A stretch of DNA of 15,441 nucleotides from an uncultured Collinsella sp. GTDB lineage: Bacteria; Actinomycetota; Coriobacteriia; Coriobacteriales; Coriobacteriaceae. Shown piece by piece: positions 1 through 7,934 of the stretch. The number at the start of each line of letters is the position of its first letter. Positions within the stretch are counted from its first letter, which is position 1. The notes beneath the pieces are model-generated. The model was not told where the DNA came from. It searched no databases and saw nothing but the letters and a program-made list of their open reading frames with translations. A program made the translations under genes and the position numbers. The stretch is taken from the NCBI GenBank assembly GCA_958453935.1, contig CAUDZT010000053.1:1-15441 (forward strand), read 5' to 3'.

Positions 1-29
1 GGCGTTTGAGCGGTTGCAGGAAACCGGGG

Positions 30-233
30 TGGACAGTTAGTTCAGATTTGTATAAAGCAAGAGGCTCTCGGCTGCCAAAATCGGAGACATGGAGCCGTTT
101 CGGTGCTTTGGGGCGCACGTTTTGCGCTATTTCGAAGCCATTCGAGCCTTTAAATGAGGTGATTGGCCCCGAGATGGCAGCAAAGCGCCTTGAAATAAGC
201 CGTCTGTTTATACAAATCTGAACTAACTGTCCA
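30..233. repeat. 204-bp inverted-repeat element, copy A (MITE-like)
   Basis: The ends, 30-56 and 207-233, are perfect 27-bp inverted repeats beginning TGGACAGTTAGTTCAGATTT. The interior of about 150 bp has no convincing gene. A second element with the same ends and exactly the same total length lies at 1559-1762. No clear target-site duplication is visible. The layout (long terminal inverted repeats, no transposase, about 200 bp) fits a non-autonomous mobile element or a structured intergenic repeat. The family is not one I can name. Confidence 0.8.
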
Positions 234-266
234 GCCTTGCTCGGCGATGTTGTCGAGATACGCTTT

Positions 267-1394
267 CTAGACCGGCGCGAGGCCGATTCCGGCCCGAAGA
301 GCGTTGAGCCATGCAGCTTGACGCTTGCGATAGCCCTTGATGCGATAGCGGAATCGAATACCGGCAAGTCGATGCATCGTCTGGGCGAAGGCTTCGAGTG
401 CAACAAGGTCTTTCATTTGGTCGCGATTGATAACCAGAACGTGAACGCCCATGGCTTTAAGGCCGTTGTTGCGGTTTCCGTCGTGGATGCGAGCGTTCTG
501 GAGCTCGTGTCCAATTCCGTTGTATTCGTTGTCGACTCCTGCGGCCGGACAATATAAGTCGCAGATGGCATAGGGGATGCCCGAGGACATGTTGACTGCA
601 AGGGTGTCGAAGTCGATTCGATAGTTGAGCAGCAGACCTCCCATGGGCAGGCTGCAACATCCGAATCCGCCAAAACGCATGGGTGCGCCTAGGACGGCGA
701 ACATTAAGGATTCCGCTGGGGATGCGGATCCGGCTCGGGCGAGCCTGACGGCCGTGCGAAACGAGGCGTAGGAGCTGCTTTTGGCAAACTGTGCGACTGC
801 CTCGAGCTCTTTTATGGTTGTAGCAGGCTCGCATTTGTAGTGTGCCTGCTCGTAGCGGGTTTCGTTTTGTTTTTCGGCTGCCGGTTGGTCGCCCTGGCAA
901 TCAAGATCGTCCAGCACTTTGAAGCTATCGGCCTTGGGCCACGTGTCGTCATGGGCGATGGGATAGGTTGCCTCGGGCGGGAGGGAGTAAGAGCCGAGTA
1001 GCTCCATGAGAAGCATCAGGACCTTGGCTACGGGCTCATTCCTAGAGTACAACATGGCTGTCATGGCGGGAGACGTTGCGTAGATGTCGGCTTCGATGTG
1101 CATGATTGCCCCTGCGGGAAGCGGGGCGGTGATGGAGTGCTGGAGAAGGCGTTCGTCGGGGCGTCTGTTGTTACCATCCGCAACAAGGAGGTCTAAGCGC
1201 TCGGAGTCGTCTTCGTTCCAGGCATCAAGCATCGAAAGAGCCGCAAAGTCTATGGCGTCTTTATTGGGAACGCAGCCCGCAAGGGCTTGTGCTTGTTGTT
1301 CGGCGTTGATGGCGCTCCAGGGAAGCGCAGAGTACGCCCGTCGAGCGCGGCGAATTGCGCGGAGGGCGGAGAAATGTGAGATCACGGCGGTCAT
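267..1394 (-). CDS. DUF559/Vsr-like C-terminal domain protein, AbiEi-like N-terminal region (hypothetical)
   Basis: This 375-residue protein has no proven function. Residues 222-229 (GSASPAES) and the segment around 275-325 resemble the DUF559/Vsr-type end of a PD-(D/E)XK fold. Candidate acidic residues are E228, D279 and E290, followed by H296, D305 and R308 and then a hydrophobic strand ending VINRD. The middle segment around 100-140 (IYATSPA, then LLMELLGSYSL) resembles the core of AbiEi-like regulators and of a family I associate with Coriobacteriia. An active nuclease is not shown, and the usual lysine of the motif is not clear. The first ATG at 1394 has no good ribosome site, so the start is uncertain. 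The gene stands alone between two 204-bp inverted-repeat elements, which suggests acquired cargo. Alternatives are a solitary antitoxin-like regulator or a decaying family member. Confidence 0.65.
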   Translation of the reverse strand: MTAVISHFSALRAIRRARRAYSALPWSAINAEQQAQALAGCVPNKDAIDFAALSMLDAWNEDDSERLDLLVADGNNRRPDERLLQHSITAPLPAGAIMHIEADIYATSPAMTAMLYSRNEPVAKVLMLLMELLGSYSLPPEATYPIAHDDTWPKADSFKVLDDLDCQGDQPAAEKQNETRYEQAHYKCEPATTIKELEAVAQFAKSSSYASFRTAVRLARAGSASPAESLMFAVLGAPMRFGGFGCCSLPMGGLLLNYRIDFDTLAVNMSSGIPYAICDLYCPAAGVDNEYNGIGHELQNARIHDGNRNNGLKAMGVHVLVINRDQMKDLVALEAFAQTMHRLAGIRFRYRIKGYRKRQAAWLNALRAGIGLAPV

Positions 1395-1558
1395 AGCTAT
1401 AAGGTACTCAGCCGTTGGCGAAATGATATGGCTGTGCCGTTCTTTTCGCTCAAAGGAGCGTCGTGTGCCGCGGACGGTAGCGCGATTGTGCGAGGGGCCT
1501 TGAAAAACGGAGCGCGGGGCGCTGGTTTGGCCTTGAAGGTATGGACCGAGATGGGTGC
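1395..1558. other. Upstream region of the DUF559-type gene, no gene seen
   Basis: These 164 bases separate the leftward gene from element B. With element B and the prs terminator they make a stretch of about 450 bases without a believable gene. A rightward frame from 1428 is open but matches nothing I know and runs through the repeat and the terminator, so I do not accept it. A TATCAT hexamer on the minus strand near 1425 could be a -10 box for the leftward gene, but no good -35 box accompanies it. Confidence 0.4.
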
Positions 1559-1762
1559 TGGACAGTTAGTTCAGATTTGTATAAAACGACCGGGGCATTT
1601 TGCCATTACTGAAGGGTTCAGTGGGCAAAATGGAGCAAATGACATAGTGAAGACGTCCGCTAGAAGAGAGATTGGCCAATATTATGCCGACAAGAGGGCT
1701 TTTGGCGTATCAAGTGACCCGTGTGAGCGCTCAGAAAAATACAAATTTGAACTAACTGTCCA
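1559..1762. repeat. 204-bp inverted-repeat element, copy B (MITE-like)
   Basis: The left end (1559-1585) is identical to the 27-bp end of element A. The right end (1739-1762) is its inverted copy over 24 bases with one mismatch, after which the inner three bases diverge. The length matches copy A, yet by eye the interior does not align with A position by position. It contains its own strong hairpin at 1596-1632: CATTTTGCC pairs with GGCAAAATG and ACTGAA pairs with TTCAGT. Together with A it brackets the DUF559-type gene. Confidence 0.8.
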
Positions 1763-1783
1763 AGGCGGGTTGGCGAGGAATAG

Positions 1784-1818
1784 AAAGGGGGGTCGGAAGC
1801 GAACTTCCGACCCCCTTT
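1784..1818 (-). terminator. Rho-independent terminator of prs
   Basis: A G-rich arm (AAAGGGGGGTCGGAAG) faces CTTCCGACCCCCTTT across a CGAA loop, with one bulged base. It lies about 33 bp beyond the prs stop codon. Read leftward, the stem is followed by TTTCT. It also separates prs from repeat element B. Confidence 0.8.
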
Positions 1819-1850
1819 GAAACATCAAAGATGATGCGATGTGCGTTGGA

Positions 1851-2837
1851 TTACAGCGCGAAGTCGCCGCCGACGAGCGTGGAGACGGGCTCCTCGTGGT
1901 AAACGGCGGAGATGGCCTGAGCGAACTCCTCGGCGACCGAGATGGTCTTGATCTTGCCGCCGACCTCGACGGGGATGGCGTCGGTGACGACGCACTCGAC
2001 GATGGGGGCATCGTTCAGGCGCTCGATGGCCGGACCGGAGAAGATGCCGTGGGTGGCGCAGACGTAGATGTCGCCGGCGCCCATAGCCTTGAGCTCCTTG
2101 ACGTTGGCGCACAGGGTGCCAGCGGTGTCGATCATGTCGTCGTTGATGATGCAGGTCTTGCCCTTGATGTCACCGATGATGCCCATGACCTCGGCGGCGT
2201 TGTGGCGCGGACGGCCCTTGTGGGCGATGGCCAGGTCGCAGCCGAGCATGTCGGACAGCTTCTTGGCGGCCTTGGCGCGACCCACGTCGGGGGAGACGAC
2301 AACCAGGTTGTCGGTGTCGAAGTGCATGTCGTTGTAGTACTGGCCAAATAGCGGCAGTGCGGACAGGTGGTTAACCGGGATATCGAAGAAGCCCTGGATC
2401 TGGCCCTGGTGCAGGTCGAGGGTGATGATGCGGTTGACGCCGGCACGCTCGAGCAGGTTGGCGACGAGGCGGGCGGTGATGGGCTCGCGCGGGCCGGCCT
2501 TGCGGTCCTGGCGGGCATAGCCGTAGTGGGTGATAACGGCGGTGATGGAGCGGGCGGATGCACGCTTGGCAGCGTCGGTGGCGATGAGCAGCTCCATGAG
2601 CATGTCGTTGACGTTGCCGCCGGCCACGGACTGAATCAGGAAGACGTCGGCGCCGCGGACAGTCTCGTCGTAGCGGGCGTAAATCTCACCATTGGCGAAC
2701 TGCTTTAGCGTAAGGCCCGAAAGCTCGACCCCAAGGTACTCAGCGATCTTCTGAGCGAGGGGACGGTTGGAGGAACCGGAATACACGCGGATGGACTTGC
2801 GCATATTCTCCGACTTCTCGGGATCATTAATCGGCAT
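1851..2837 (-). CDS. prs: Ribose-phosphate pyrophosphokinase (PRPP synthetase)
   Basis: This enzyme makes PRPP from ribose 5-phosphate and ATP for purine, pyrimidine, histidine, tryptophan and NAD synthesis in the cytoplasm. The 328 residues are near the usual length of about 315. Class I motifs are all visible: the ATP-contact segment RQDRK at 109-113, the DLHQGQIQGFFD signature from 141, PDVG at 183-186, the catalytic flexible loop with K207 and R209, and the PRPP-binding loop NDDMIDTAGT at 232-241. The ATG at 2837 is preceded by AAGGAG at good spacing. The internal ATG at residue 12 has its GGAG only about three bases upstream, so the first start is preferred. It lies downstream of glmU in the same direction, the common glmU-prs order of Gram-positive bacteria. 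A terminator in the 191-bp gap suggests that it also has its own promoter. Confidence 0.97.
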   Translation of the reverse strand: MPINDPEKSENMRKSIRVYSGSSNRPLAQKIAEYLGVELSGLTLKQFANGEIYARYDETVRGADVFLIQSVAGGNVNDMLMELLIATDAAKRASARSITAVITHYGYARQDRKAGPREPITARLVANLLERAGVNRIITLDLHQGQIQGFFDIPVNHLSALPLFGQYYNDMHFDTDNLVVVSPDVGRAKAAKKLSDMLGCDLAIAHKGRPRHNAAEVMGIIGDIKGKTCIINDDMIDTAGTLCANVKELKAMGAGDIYVCATHGIFSGPAIERLNDAPIVECVVTDAIPVEVGGKIKTISVAEEFAQAISAVYHEEPVSTLVGGDFAL

Positions 2838-2980
2838 TACCCTTCTCCTTTATATCGAATGCCATATAGATGCCTTGTTGCATTGTAACCGCGCGGCGGG
2901 GTTTATCGGGTCCTGATAACGTCTTTACCGTCAACGGACACGAACCGACCACTCATCCGGTCGCGCAGGTCACGATAGAA

Positions 2981-3013
2981 AAAAGGAGCCGTCCCCATGG
3001 AACAGCTCCTTTT
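2981..3013 (-). terminator. Rho-independent terminator of glmU
   Basis: AAAAGGAGC (2981-2989) pairs with GCTCCTTTT (3005-3013) around a 15-base loop. Read leftward the stem is followed by a run of six T. It sits 16 bp beyond the glmU stop codon and separates glmU from prs. Confidence 0.8.
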
Positions 3014-3028
3014 GTGCTTGATAAAACG

Positions 3029-4441
3029 TTATACCTCGTCGTCCTCGTGCAGACGGCGGCGATAATCGGCGGCCCAGCCCTCAATATTTACCTGGCGGGC
3101 GCGGCCCAGACCGAGTGCGTCGGCCGGGACCGGCTCGGTGATGACGGAGCCGGCGGCCACGAGTGCACCGTCGCCAATCTGGGCGGGCGCGACCATCATG
3201 GTGTCGGAACCGATGAAGGCATCCTTGCCGATGACGGTCTTGTGCTTGTGGACGCCGTCGTAGTTGCAGGTGATGGAGCCCGCGCCCACGTTGACGCCGG
3301 AGCCCATGGTGGTGTCGCCGATGTAGGACAGGTGCGGCACCTTGGAACCCTCGCCGATCGTGGACTTCTTGATCTCCACATGCGTGCCGGCCTTGGAACC
3401 GTCGAGCATGTGGGTGCCCGGGCGCAGGTAGGCGCGCGGGCCGCAGTCGACGCCGTTCTCGATGACGGCCTCGATGGCGATGGTCTCATCGATGGTGCAG
3501 CCGCTGCCGACGGTGGTGTCGGTGAGACGGCTGTTGGGGCCGAGCTGGCACTCCTCGCCCGCGGTGACGTGGCCGATCAGGTGCGTCTGCGGCCACACGA
3601 CGGTGTCGCGGCCGATGGTGGCGTCGGGGCCGATCCAGGCCTGCGTGGGGTCGATGAAGGTAACGCCCTCGGCCATCCAGTGCTCGTTGATGCGGTCGCG
3701 TGCGATGGCGGTAAGCTGCGCGAGCTGGATACGGCTGTTGACGCCCAAGCCGTCGCGGTAGTCGTCGCAGTGGAAGATGGAGACCGCCTGGCCGTGACCC
3801 TTGAGGATTTCGAGCATGTCGGGCAGGTAGTACTCGGACTGCGCGTTGTCGTTGCCGATCTCGTTAATGTAGGCGGCGAGCTGCGCGCCGTCGAAGGCGT
3901 AGCAGCCGGCGTTGCACTCCAGCAGCGTGGCGGCCTGCTCGGGCGTGCAGTCCTTCTGCTCGATGATGCGCTCGATCTGGCCGTCGGCGCCCAGCTTGAT
4001 GCGGCCGTAGCCGAAGGGGTCGGGCGGGGTCATGGTCATGACGGTGCAGGCGAGCTCGCCGGTAGCGACGGTCTGCGCGAACTTGGCGACGGTGTCGGCG
4101 GTGATGAGCGGCAGGTCGCCGTTGAGCACGACGACCGGGCCCTCGGTGATGCCGCAGGCCTCGAGCGCGACCTTTACGGCGTGGCCGGTGCCCAGGCGCT
4201 CGGTCTGCTCGACGCACTCGACCTTGGTGGCGCTGTTAGCGTAGGCGCCGTCGATGAGGGCGCGCATCTCGTCGGCGTGGCTGCCGATGACGACCACGAC
4301 GCGGCTGCAGCCGGCCTTGATGGTGGCGTCGACGATCCACTGAACCATGGGCTTGCCCAGGATCTTGTGCGAAACCTTGCAGTGGTTCGACTTCATGCGG
4401 GTGCCCTCGCCGGCGGCGAGGATAATTGCGGTTGCGTCCAT
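3029..4441 (-). CDS. glmU: Bifunctional N-acetylglucosamine-1-phosphate uridyltransferase / glucosamine-1-phosphate acetyltransferase
   Basis: GlmU acetylates glucosamine 1-phosphate and then couples it to UTP, giving UDP-GlcNAc for peptidoglycan and cell-wall polymers. The 470 residues match the family (E. coli 456). The N-terminal uridyltransferase has LAAGEGTRM at 8-16, a conserved lysine at 22, GTGHA at 84-88 and the metal aspartate in NGD at 107-109. From about 265 the left-handed beta-helix begins, with RAYLRPGT at 336-343, the likely catalytic H370, and ITCNYDG at 390-396. The open frame extends upstream to 4651, but the ATG at 4441 has AGGAG six bases ahead and begins at the canonical MDATAIILAAG, so it is taken as the start. 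It is divergent from the ECF operon and has its own terminator. Confidence 0.97.
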   Translation of the reverse strand: MDATAIILAAGEGTRMKSNHCKVSHKILGKPMVQWIVDATIKAGCSRVVVVIGSHADEMRALIDGAYANSATKVECVEQTERLGTGHAVKVALEACGITEGPVVVLNGDLPLITADTVAKFAQTVATGELACTVMTMTPPDPFGYGRIKLGADGQIERIIEQKDCTPEQAATLLECNAGCYAFDGAQLAAYINEIGNDNAQSEYYLPDMLEILKGHGQAVSIFHCDDYRDGLGVNSRIQLAQLTAIARDRINEHWMAEGVTFIDPTQAWIGPDATIGRDTVVWPQTHLIGHVTAGEECQLGPNSRLTDTTVGSGCTIDETIAIEAVIENGVDCGPRAYLRPGTHMLDGSKAGTHVEIKKSTIGEGSKVPHLSYIGDTTMGSGVNVGAGSITCNYDGVHKHKTVIGKDAFIGSDTMMVAPAQIGDGALVAAGSVITEPVPADALGLGRARQVNIEGWAADYRRRLHEDDEV

Positions 4442-4473
4442 GTGATCTCCTGTTACGTTATAGAGACGTGTGT

Positions 4474-4501
4474 TTGGAAACGATACACGGCGCAATATGA
4501 T
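4474..4501 (+). promoter_or_regulatory. Possible promoter of the ECF transporter operon
   Basis: TTGGAA (4474-4479) and TATGAT (4496-4501) are spaced by 16 bases in the glmU-ecfT divergent gap. A second TATGAT lies at 4512-4517. This would give a leader of about 125 bases before the proposed ecfT start. I see no riboswitch that I recognise in that leader. On the opposite strand TATAAC at 4457-4462 could serve glmU. Confidence 0.35.
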
Positions 4502-4634
4502 ACCGCAGGCATATGATGAGCGCGTAACGTTTGGGCCGCGGCGGCTGAGGTTTGGTCCGGCGGTGTGGCATTTGCGCTGCTTGCGGGCGGCGTTGGCGGT
4601 GCTGCGGAGCTGTCGTTTGAGCGAGGGGACGGGG

Positions 4635-5528
4635 GTGCCCGTGGACAACATGCGAGAGGAATTTGGCGGCGAGTCCGTCGCGGCGTTCTCGATGTCGCAT
4701 CCGGCGGCGCCGGCACTCTATATTGTGTTGACGCTGGGGCTCACCATGTTCTCGATGCAGCCGGTGCTGATCGCGCTGTCACTTGCGGGCGGGCTGGCGT
4801 ATGGATTTGCGACGCGCGGTGCTGCACGCACGCTAGGCGCACTTCGCTGGCAGCTGCCGGTGATTTTGATCATTGCACTGGTCAACCCGCTGTTTAGCGC
4901 ATCGGGCTCGACCGAGCTGCTTCGCATCGGCGTGCGCGCGGTGTATCTGGAAAGCATGGTATATGGCATGTGCATGGGTGGGCTGTTTGTGGCGAGCGTG
5001 CTGTGGTTTGAGGCCGCGGCGTCGCTGCTCGAATACGACAAGGTTCTTGCGCTTTTGGGCAACGCCGCGCCGGTGATCGCGCTCATGATCTCGATGTGCA
5101 TGCGGCTTATCCCGCAGTTTTTGCGCCGCGGCCGCACGGTGCTGGCGGTGCAGGACGCGATCGATATGCCGGGGCGTGCGCCTACCGATCCCGTGCGATC
5201 GCGCCTGCGGGCGTCGAGCGTGCTGATGGGCTGGGGCATGGAAGATTCGCTTGAGCGCGCGGATGCCATGCGCTCGCGCGGGTGGGGCGCTGCGTCGCGC
5301 CGTACGACGTACGCGCGGTATCGGCTGGGGCGCGGCGACGTTGCCGCGCTGGTTGGACTTGCGGTGTTTGGTGCCGCCGCGGTGGCGGTGGCGTGGGCTG
5401 CGACAACACAGTATTCGTTTTACCCGCAGCTCTCGGTGCCGGCGCCGTGGCTGGGCTATGTCGTGTACGCTGCCTGGATGGTGCTGCCCTGCGTGTTGCA
5501 TGCGATCGATGAGAAGAGGTTCGGCTGA
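4635..5528 (+). CDS. ecfT: ECF transporter transmembrane component EcfT
   Basis: EcfT is the membrane scaffold of an energy-coupling-factor vitamin importer. It transmits ATP-driven movement from the ATPase pair to the substrate-binding S component. Hydrophobic segments follow the N-terminus (IVLTLGLTMFSMQPVLIALS and further ones), and the coupling-helix signature is seen as ERADAMRSRGWG, matching the A-x-x-x-R-G pattern that docks on the ATPases. The start is uncertain. GTG at 4635 has GAGGGG six bases upstream; GTG at 4641 and ATG at 4650 are also in frame but have poorer ribosome sites. The product is 292-297 residues, slightly longer than the usual 260-270. The stop codon overlaps the ATPase start as TGATG, so the genes are translationally linked. 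The frame is open further upstream to 4470, but that part looks non-coding. Confidence 0.85.
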   Translation: MPVDNMREEFGGESVAAFSMSHPAAPALYIVLTLGLTMFSMQPVLIALSLAGGLAYGFATRGAARTLGALRWQLPVILIIALVNPLFSASGSTELLRIGVRAVYLESMVYGMCMGGLFVASVLWFEAAASLLEYDKVLALLGNAAPVIALMISMCMRLIPQFLRRGRTVLAVQDAIDMPGRAPTDPVRSRLRASSVLMGWGMEDSLERADAMRSRGWGAASRRTTYARYRLGRGDVAALVGLAVFGAAAVAVAWAATTQYSFYPQLSVPAPWLGYVVYAAWMVLPCVLHAIDEKRFG

Positions 5529-7171
5529 TGGCTCGGTTGGATAGGGACCCGGTGTCGGGCGCGGCATGCGGCTCGGATATGCCTGCGATTGAGGTGCGGA
5601 GCCTGAGCTTTGCCTACCCCGGGGCTGATGCTGCGGTGCTCGAGGGGCTCGACTGGTCTGTTCCCCAAGGTGCATTTGCGCTGCTTGTCGGCGGTACCGG
5701 ATCGGGTAAGTCGACGCTGCTATCGCTGCTCAAGCCCGAGATCGCTCCGGCGGGCGAGCGCACTGGCGATGCGCGCGTGCTGGGCGAGAACGTTGCCGAC
5801 ATGGACGCGCGCGCGTCTGCGGAGCGCGTGGGCTACGTGTTTCAGGATCCCGAGAACCAGATCGTGTGTGAAACCGTGTGGCACGAGATGGCGTTTGGCC
5901 TGGAAAACTTGGGTCTAGCGCGTGATGAGATGCGCCGTCGTGTAGCCGAGACCAGCTATTTCTTCGGGCTGGAGGACTGGCTCCACCGCGATACTGACAC
6001 GCTTTCGGGTGGTCGCAAACAGTTGCTGTCGTTGGCGGCCGTTCTGGCGTTGCGTCCGCGTGTGCTGCTACTCGACGAGCCCACGTCTCAGCTCGATCCC
6101 GTTGCCGAGAAGAATTTTCTGCACGCGCTGTTTCGCGTGAACCGTGAGTTGGGCTGCACGGTTGTTGTGGCTACGCATCAACCGCGCCCAATGCTCGAGT
6201 ATGCGACATGTGCGTACCGGATTGAGGACGGTCACGTGCGCGAGGTGGCGGATATGGCTTCTTTGGGACGCCGAGAATCGCTGTTTTCCGACGACATGTT
6301 GGGGTGGGGTGCCGTCCGATGTGCAAAAAACGGAGTATTCAGCAGGCGTGAGGACAATTTGGGCTCTCTGGAGCCGCCCGGGGACGTATCGAGCGCGAAA
6401 AAAAGCTCGGAATTGGACAAATCGTCCGAATTTGTGGCGCAAACGTCGCTCGAGAACGGCTCGGAAGCCTTCCCGCGCACGGATGGAAGCAGAATACTCC
6501 AAAAAATGCACGCTGGGTCGGCTACCACCCTGTCGGAAGGCTGGTTTCGCTACGATCGCGCGTGCGGTTGGGTGCTGCGCGGGCTCGATGCGTCGTTTTC
6601 GGCTGGCGCGGTGCATGCAGTCGTGGGCGGAAACGGCTGCGGCAAGTCGACGATGCTTTCGGTGCTGGCCAAGACTGCCAAGCTGCAGCGTGGTCGTATG
6701 GTGCGCGGGGCGGCCTCGGCTGCGCTGCTGCCGCAGAACCCCAAGGCCCTGCTGGTTGCCGAGACGGTGCGCGACGAGCTGATGGAATGGGCTTCGACCT
6801 GCGGATACGACGAGGTCGCAGCACAGGAGCAGGCGGCGTGCCTGGGCCTGGCGGGCCTGGAGGCGCGTCACCCGTACGATCTTTCGGGCGGTCAGCGCCA
6901 GCTACTTGCGTTGGCAAAGCTGCTGCTGCTTGGCCCCGAGCTGCTGCTGCTTGACGAGCCCACGAAGGGCTTGGACCTGGAGAGCCGCCGCATCATCGCC
7001 CGCGCCCTGCGTGACCATGCGAAGGCTGGCGGCACCGTCATCATGGCTACGCACGATTTGGACTTTGCCGAGCAGGTCGCCGACGACGTCGCCATGATGT
7101 TTGACGGCGAGATTGCCTGCGTGGAGCCCCCGGCCGACTTCTTTGCCGACAACGTGTTTTATAGGGCGTGA
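5528..7171 (+). CDS. ECF transporter ATPase with two fused ABC domains (EcfA1-EcfA2 type)
   Basis: This 547-residue protein supplies both ATPase sites of the ECF importer in one chain. Domain 1 (about 20-245) has Walker A GGTGSGKST at 55-63, Q-loop FQDPENQ at 105-111, signature LSGG at 159-162, Walker B LLLDEPTSQLD ending at 190, and switch H217. Domain 2 (about 333-547) has Walker A GGNGCGKST at 367-375, Q-loop LPQNP at 401-405, LSGG at 452-455, Walker B LLLLDEPTKGLD ending at 483, and H509. Both sites look complete. The linker, about residues 250-332, is unusually long, low in hydrophobic residues, and coincides with an inverted-repeat element at 6321-6511 that keeps the frame open. The start overlaps ecfT by one base, with AAGAGG upstream; an ATG at residue 18 is an alternative start. 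Confidence 0.93.
   Translation: MARLDRDPVSGAACGSDMPAIEVRSLSFAYPGADAAVLEGLDWSVPQGAFALLVGGTGSGKSTLLSLLKPEIAPAGERTGDARVLGENVADMDARASAERVGYVFQDPENQIVCETVWHEMAFGLENLGLARDEMRRRVAETSYFFGLEDWLHRDTDTLSGGRKQLLSLAAVLALRPRVLLLDEPTSQLDPVAEKNFLHALFRVNRELGCTVVVATHQPRPMLEYATCAYRIEDGHVREVADMASLGRRESLFSDDMLGWGAVRCAKNGVFSRREDNLGSLEPPGDVSSAKKSSELDKSSEFVAQTSLENGSEAFPRTDGSRILQKMHAGSATTLSEGWFRYDRACGWVLRGLDASFSAGAVHAVVGGNGCGKSTMLSVLAKTAKLQRGRMVRGAASAALLPQNPKALLVAETVRDELMEWASTCGYDEVAAQEQAACLGLAGLEARHPYDLSGGQRQLLALAKLLLLGPELLLLDEPTKGLDLESRRIIARALRDHAKAGGTVIMATHDLDFAEQVADDVAMMFDGEIACVEPPADFFADNVFYRA
6321..6511. repeat. Inverted-repeat element inside the ABC ATPase linker
   Basis: The left end GTGCAAAAAACGGAGTATTC (6321-6340) and the right end GAATACTCCAAAAAATGCAC (6492-6511) are inverted copies at 14 of 20 positions. 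The matches are GTGCA and GGAGTATTC; the six-base A-tract between them does not invert. The interior has short A-runs and further small inverted repeats, and translates to a Ser/Glu/Lys-rich stretch unlike either ABC domain. The element therefore looks like non-coding repeat DNA captured in frame. No target duplication is clear. Confidence 0.6.
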
Positions 7172-7175
7172 TGGG

Positions 7176-7889
7176 ATGGCGGATTATCGCATCGTGCGCC
7201 TACTCGCAAAACTGGAGATCCCGCTGCTCCTGGCGGTGCCGGCAGTGATGACTGCGGCGTTGCTGGCGGGCATTGAGCAGGCGGCGCTTGCCATGCTGGT
7301 TGTAGTGGCGCTCGTGCTCGCACTGTTTTTTGCGGGCTATGAGACATCACGTCCAGGCCTGCGCCAGATCATGCCCACGCTGGTGCTGGCGGCGCTGGCC
7401 GCGGCGGGGCGCATCCTGTTTGGGCCCATTCCCGATTTTAAGCCCGTGAGCGCTATCGCCATTATCGCGGGTGCGACACTTGGCCGTCGCAATGGTTTTA
7501 TGGTCGGCGCGTTGGCAGCGCTGACCAGCAATTTCTTTTTTGGGCAGGGCATGTGGACGCCGTGGCAGATGTATGCCTGGGGTCTGGTGGGCTATATCGG
7601 TGGCGCACTGGCGCATGCGGGCGCGTTTGACCGCGCCGATGGAACCGTGCGAATGCCGGCGCTGTTGGCGTATGGCTTTGCGTCGGGCCTGCTGTATGGC
7701 GTCGTGATCAACGCGTATGACATCATCGGTTTTGTGCAGCCGCTCACGTGGACGGGCGCCATAGCGCGTCTTGCCACCGCCGTACCGTTCGATATCACGC
7801 ACGGACTCGCGACCTGCGTGTTTTTGGCCGCTCTGTACAAGCCCTGGTGTCGCCGCATCAACCGCGTCGTCGTGAAGTACGGGCTGTAG
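7176..7889 (+). CDS. ECF transporter S component (membrane substrate-binding subunit)
   Basis: This 237-residue, very hydrophobic protein has about six membrane segments, near residues 15-33, 36-53, 63-82, 90-110, 130-149 and 162-185, plus a last hydrophobic stretch at 205-222. It is the expected substrate-specificity subunit of the preceding EcfT and ATPase. Residues 83-131 carry PIPDFKPVSAI, the GATLG and GFMVGA motifs, TSNFFFGQG and WTPWQM. This pattern is characteristic of a group of S components that includes the cobalamin transporter CbrT. The substrate cannot be fixed from sequence, and no B12 or other riboswitch is visible upstream of the operon. The ATG at 7176, four bases after the ATPase stop, begins at MADYRIV. 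An upstream in-frame extension from 7101 only reads the ATPase gene in another frame. Confidence 0.85.
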   Translation: MADYRIVRLLAKLEIPLLLAVPAVMTAALLAGIEQAALAMLVVVALVLALFFAGYETSRPGLRQIMPTLVLAALAAAGRILFGPIPDFKPVSAIAIIAGATLGRRNGFMVGALAALTSNFFFGQGMWTPWQMYAWGLVGYIGGALAHAGAFDRADGTVRMPALLAYGFASGLLYGVVINAYDIIGFVQPLTWTGAIARLATAVPFDITHGLATCVFLAALYKPWCRRINRVVVKYGL

Positions 7890-7934
7890 TGGTGGTTGCG
7901 TCGAGGCAAGAACCAATACTGTCTTGGTGTCATA

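Noticed and set aside
30..1762. Elements A and B as ends of a complete insertion sequence
   Set aside because: The only gene between them shows no transposase motif, and no target-site duplication was seen.
1428..1820. 130-codon rightward frame upstream of prs
   Set aside because: It crosses repeat element B and the prs terminator, matches nothing known, and has no convincing ribosome site.
2870..4516. 548-codon rightward open frame opposite glmU
   Set aside because: It is an antisense shadow of a gene with all GlmU motifs on the other strand. The product is Gly/Asp/Val-rich and matches no family.
4502..4634. Riboswitch in the leader of the ECF operon
   Set aside because: I could not find the conserved cores of cobalamin, TPP, FMN or preQ1 riboswitches by eye. 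The leader is GC-rich without a clear fold.
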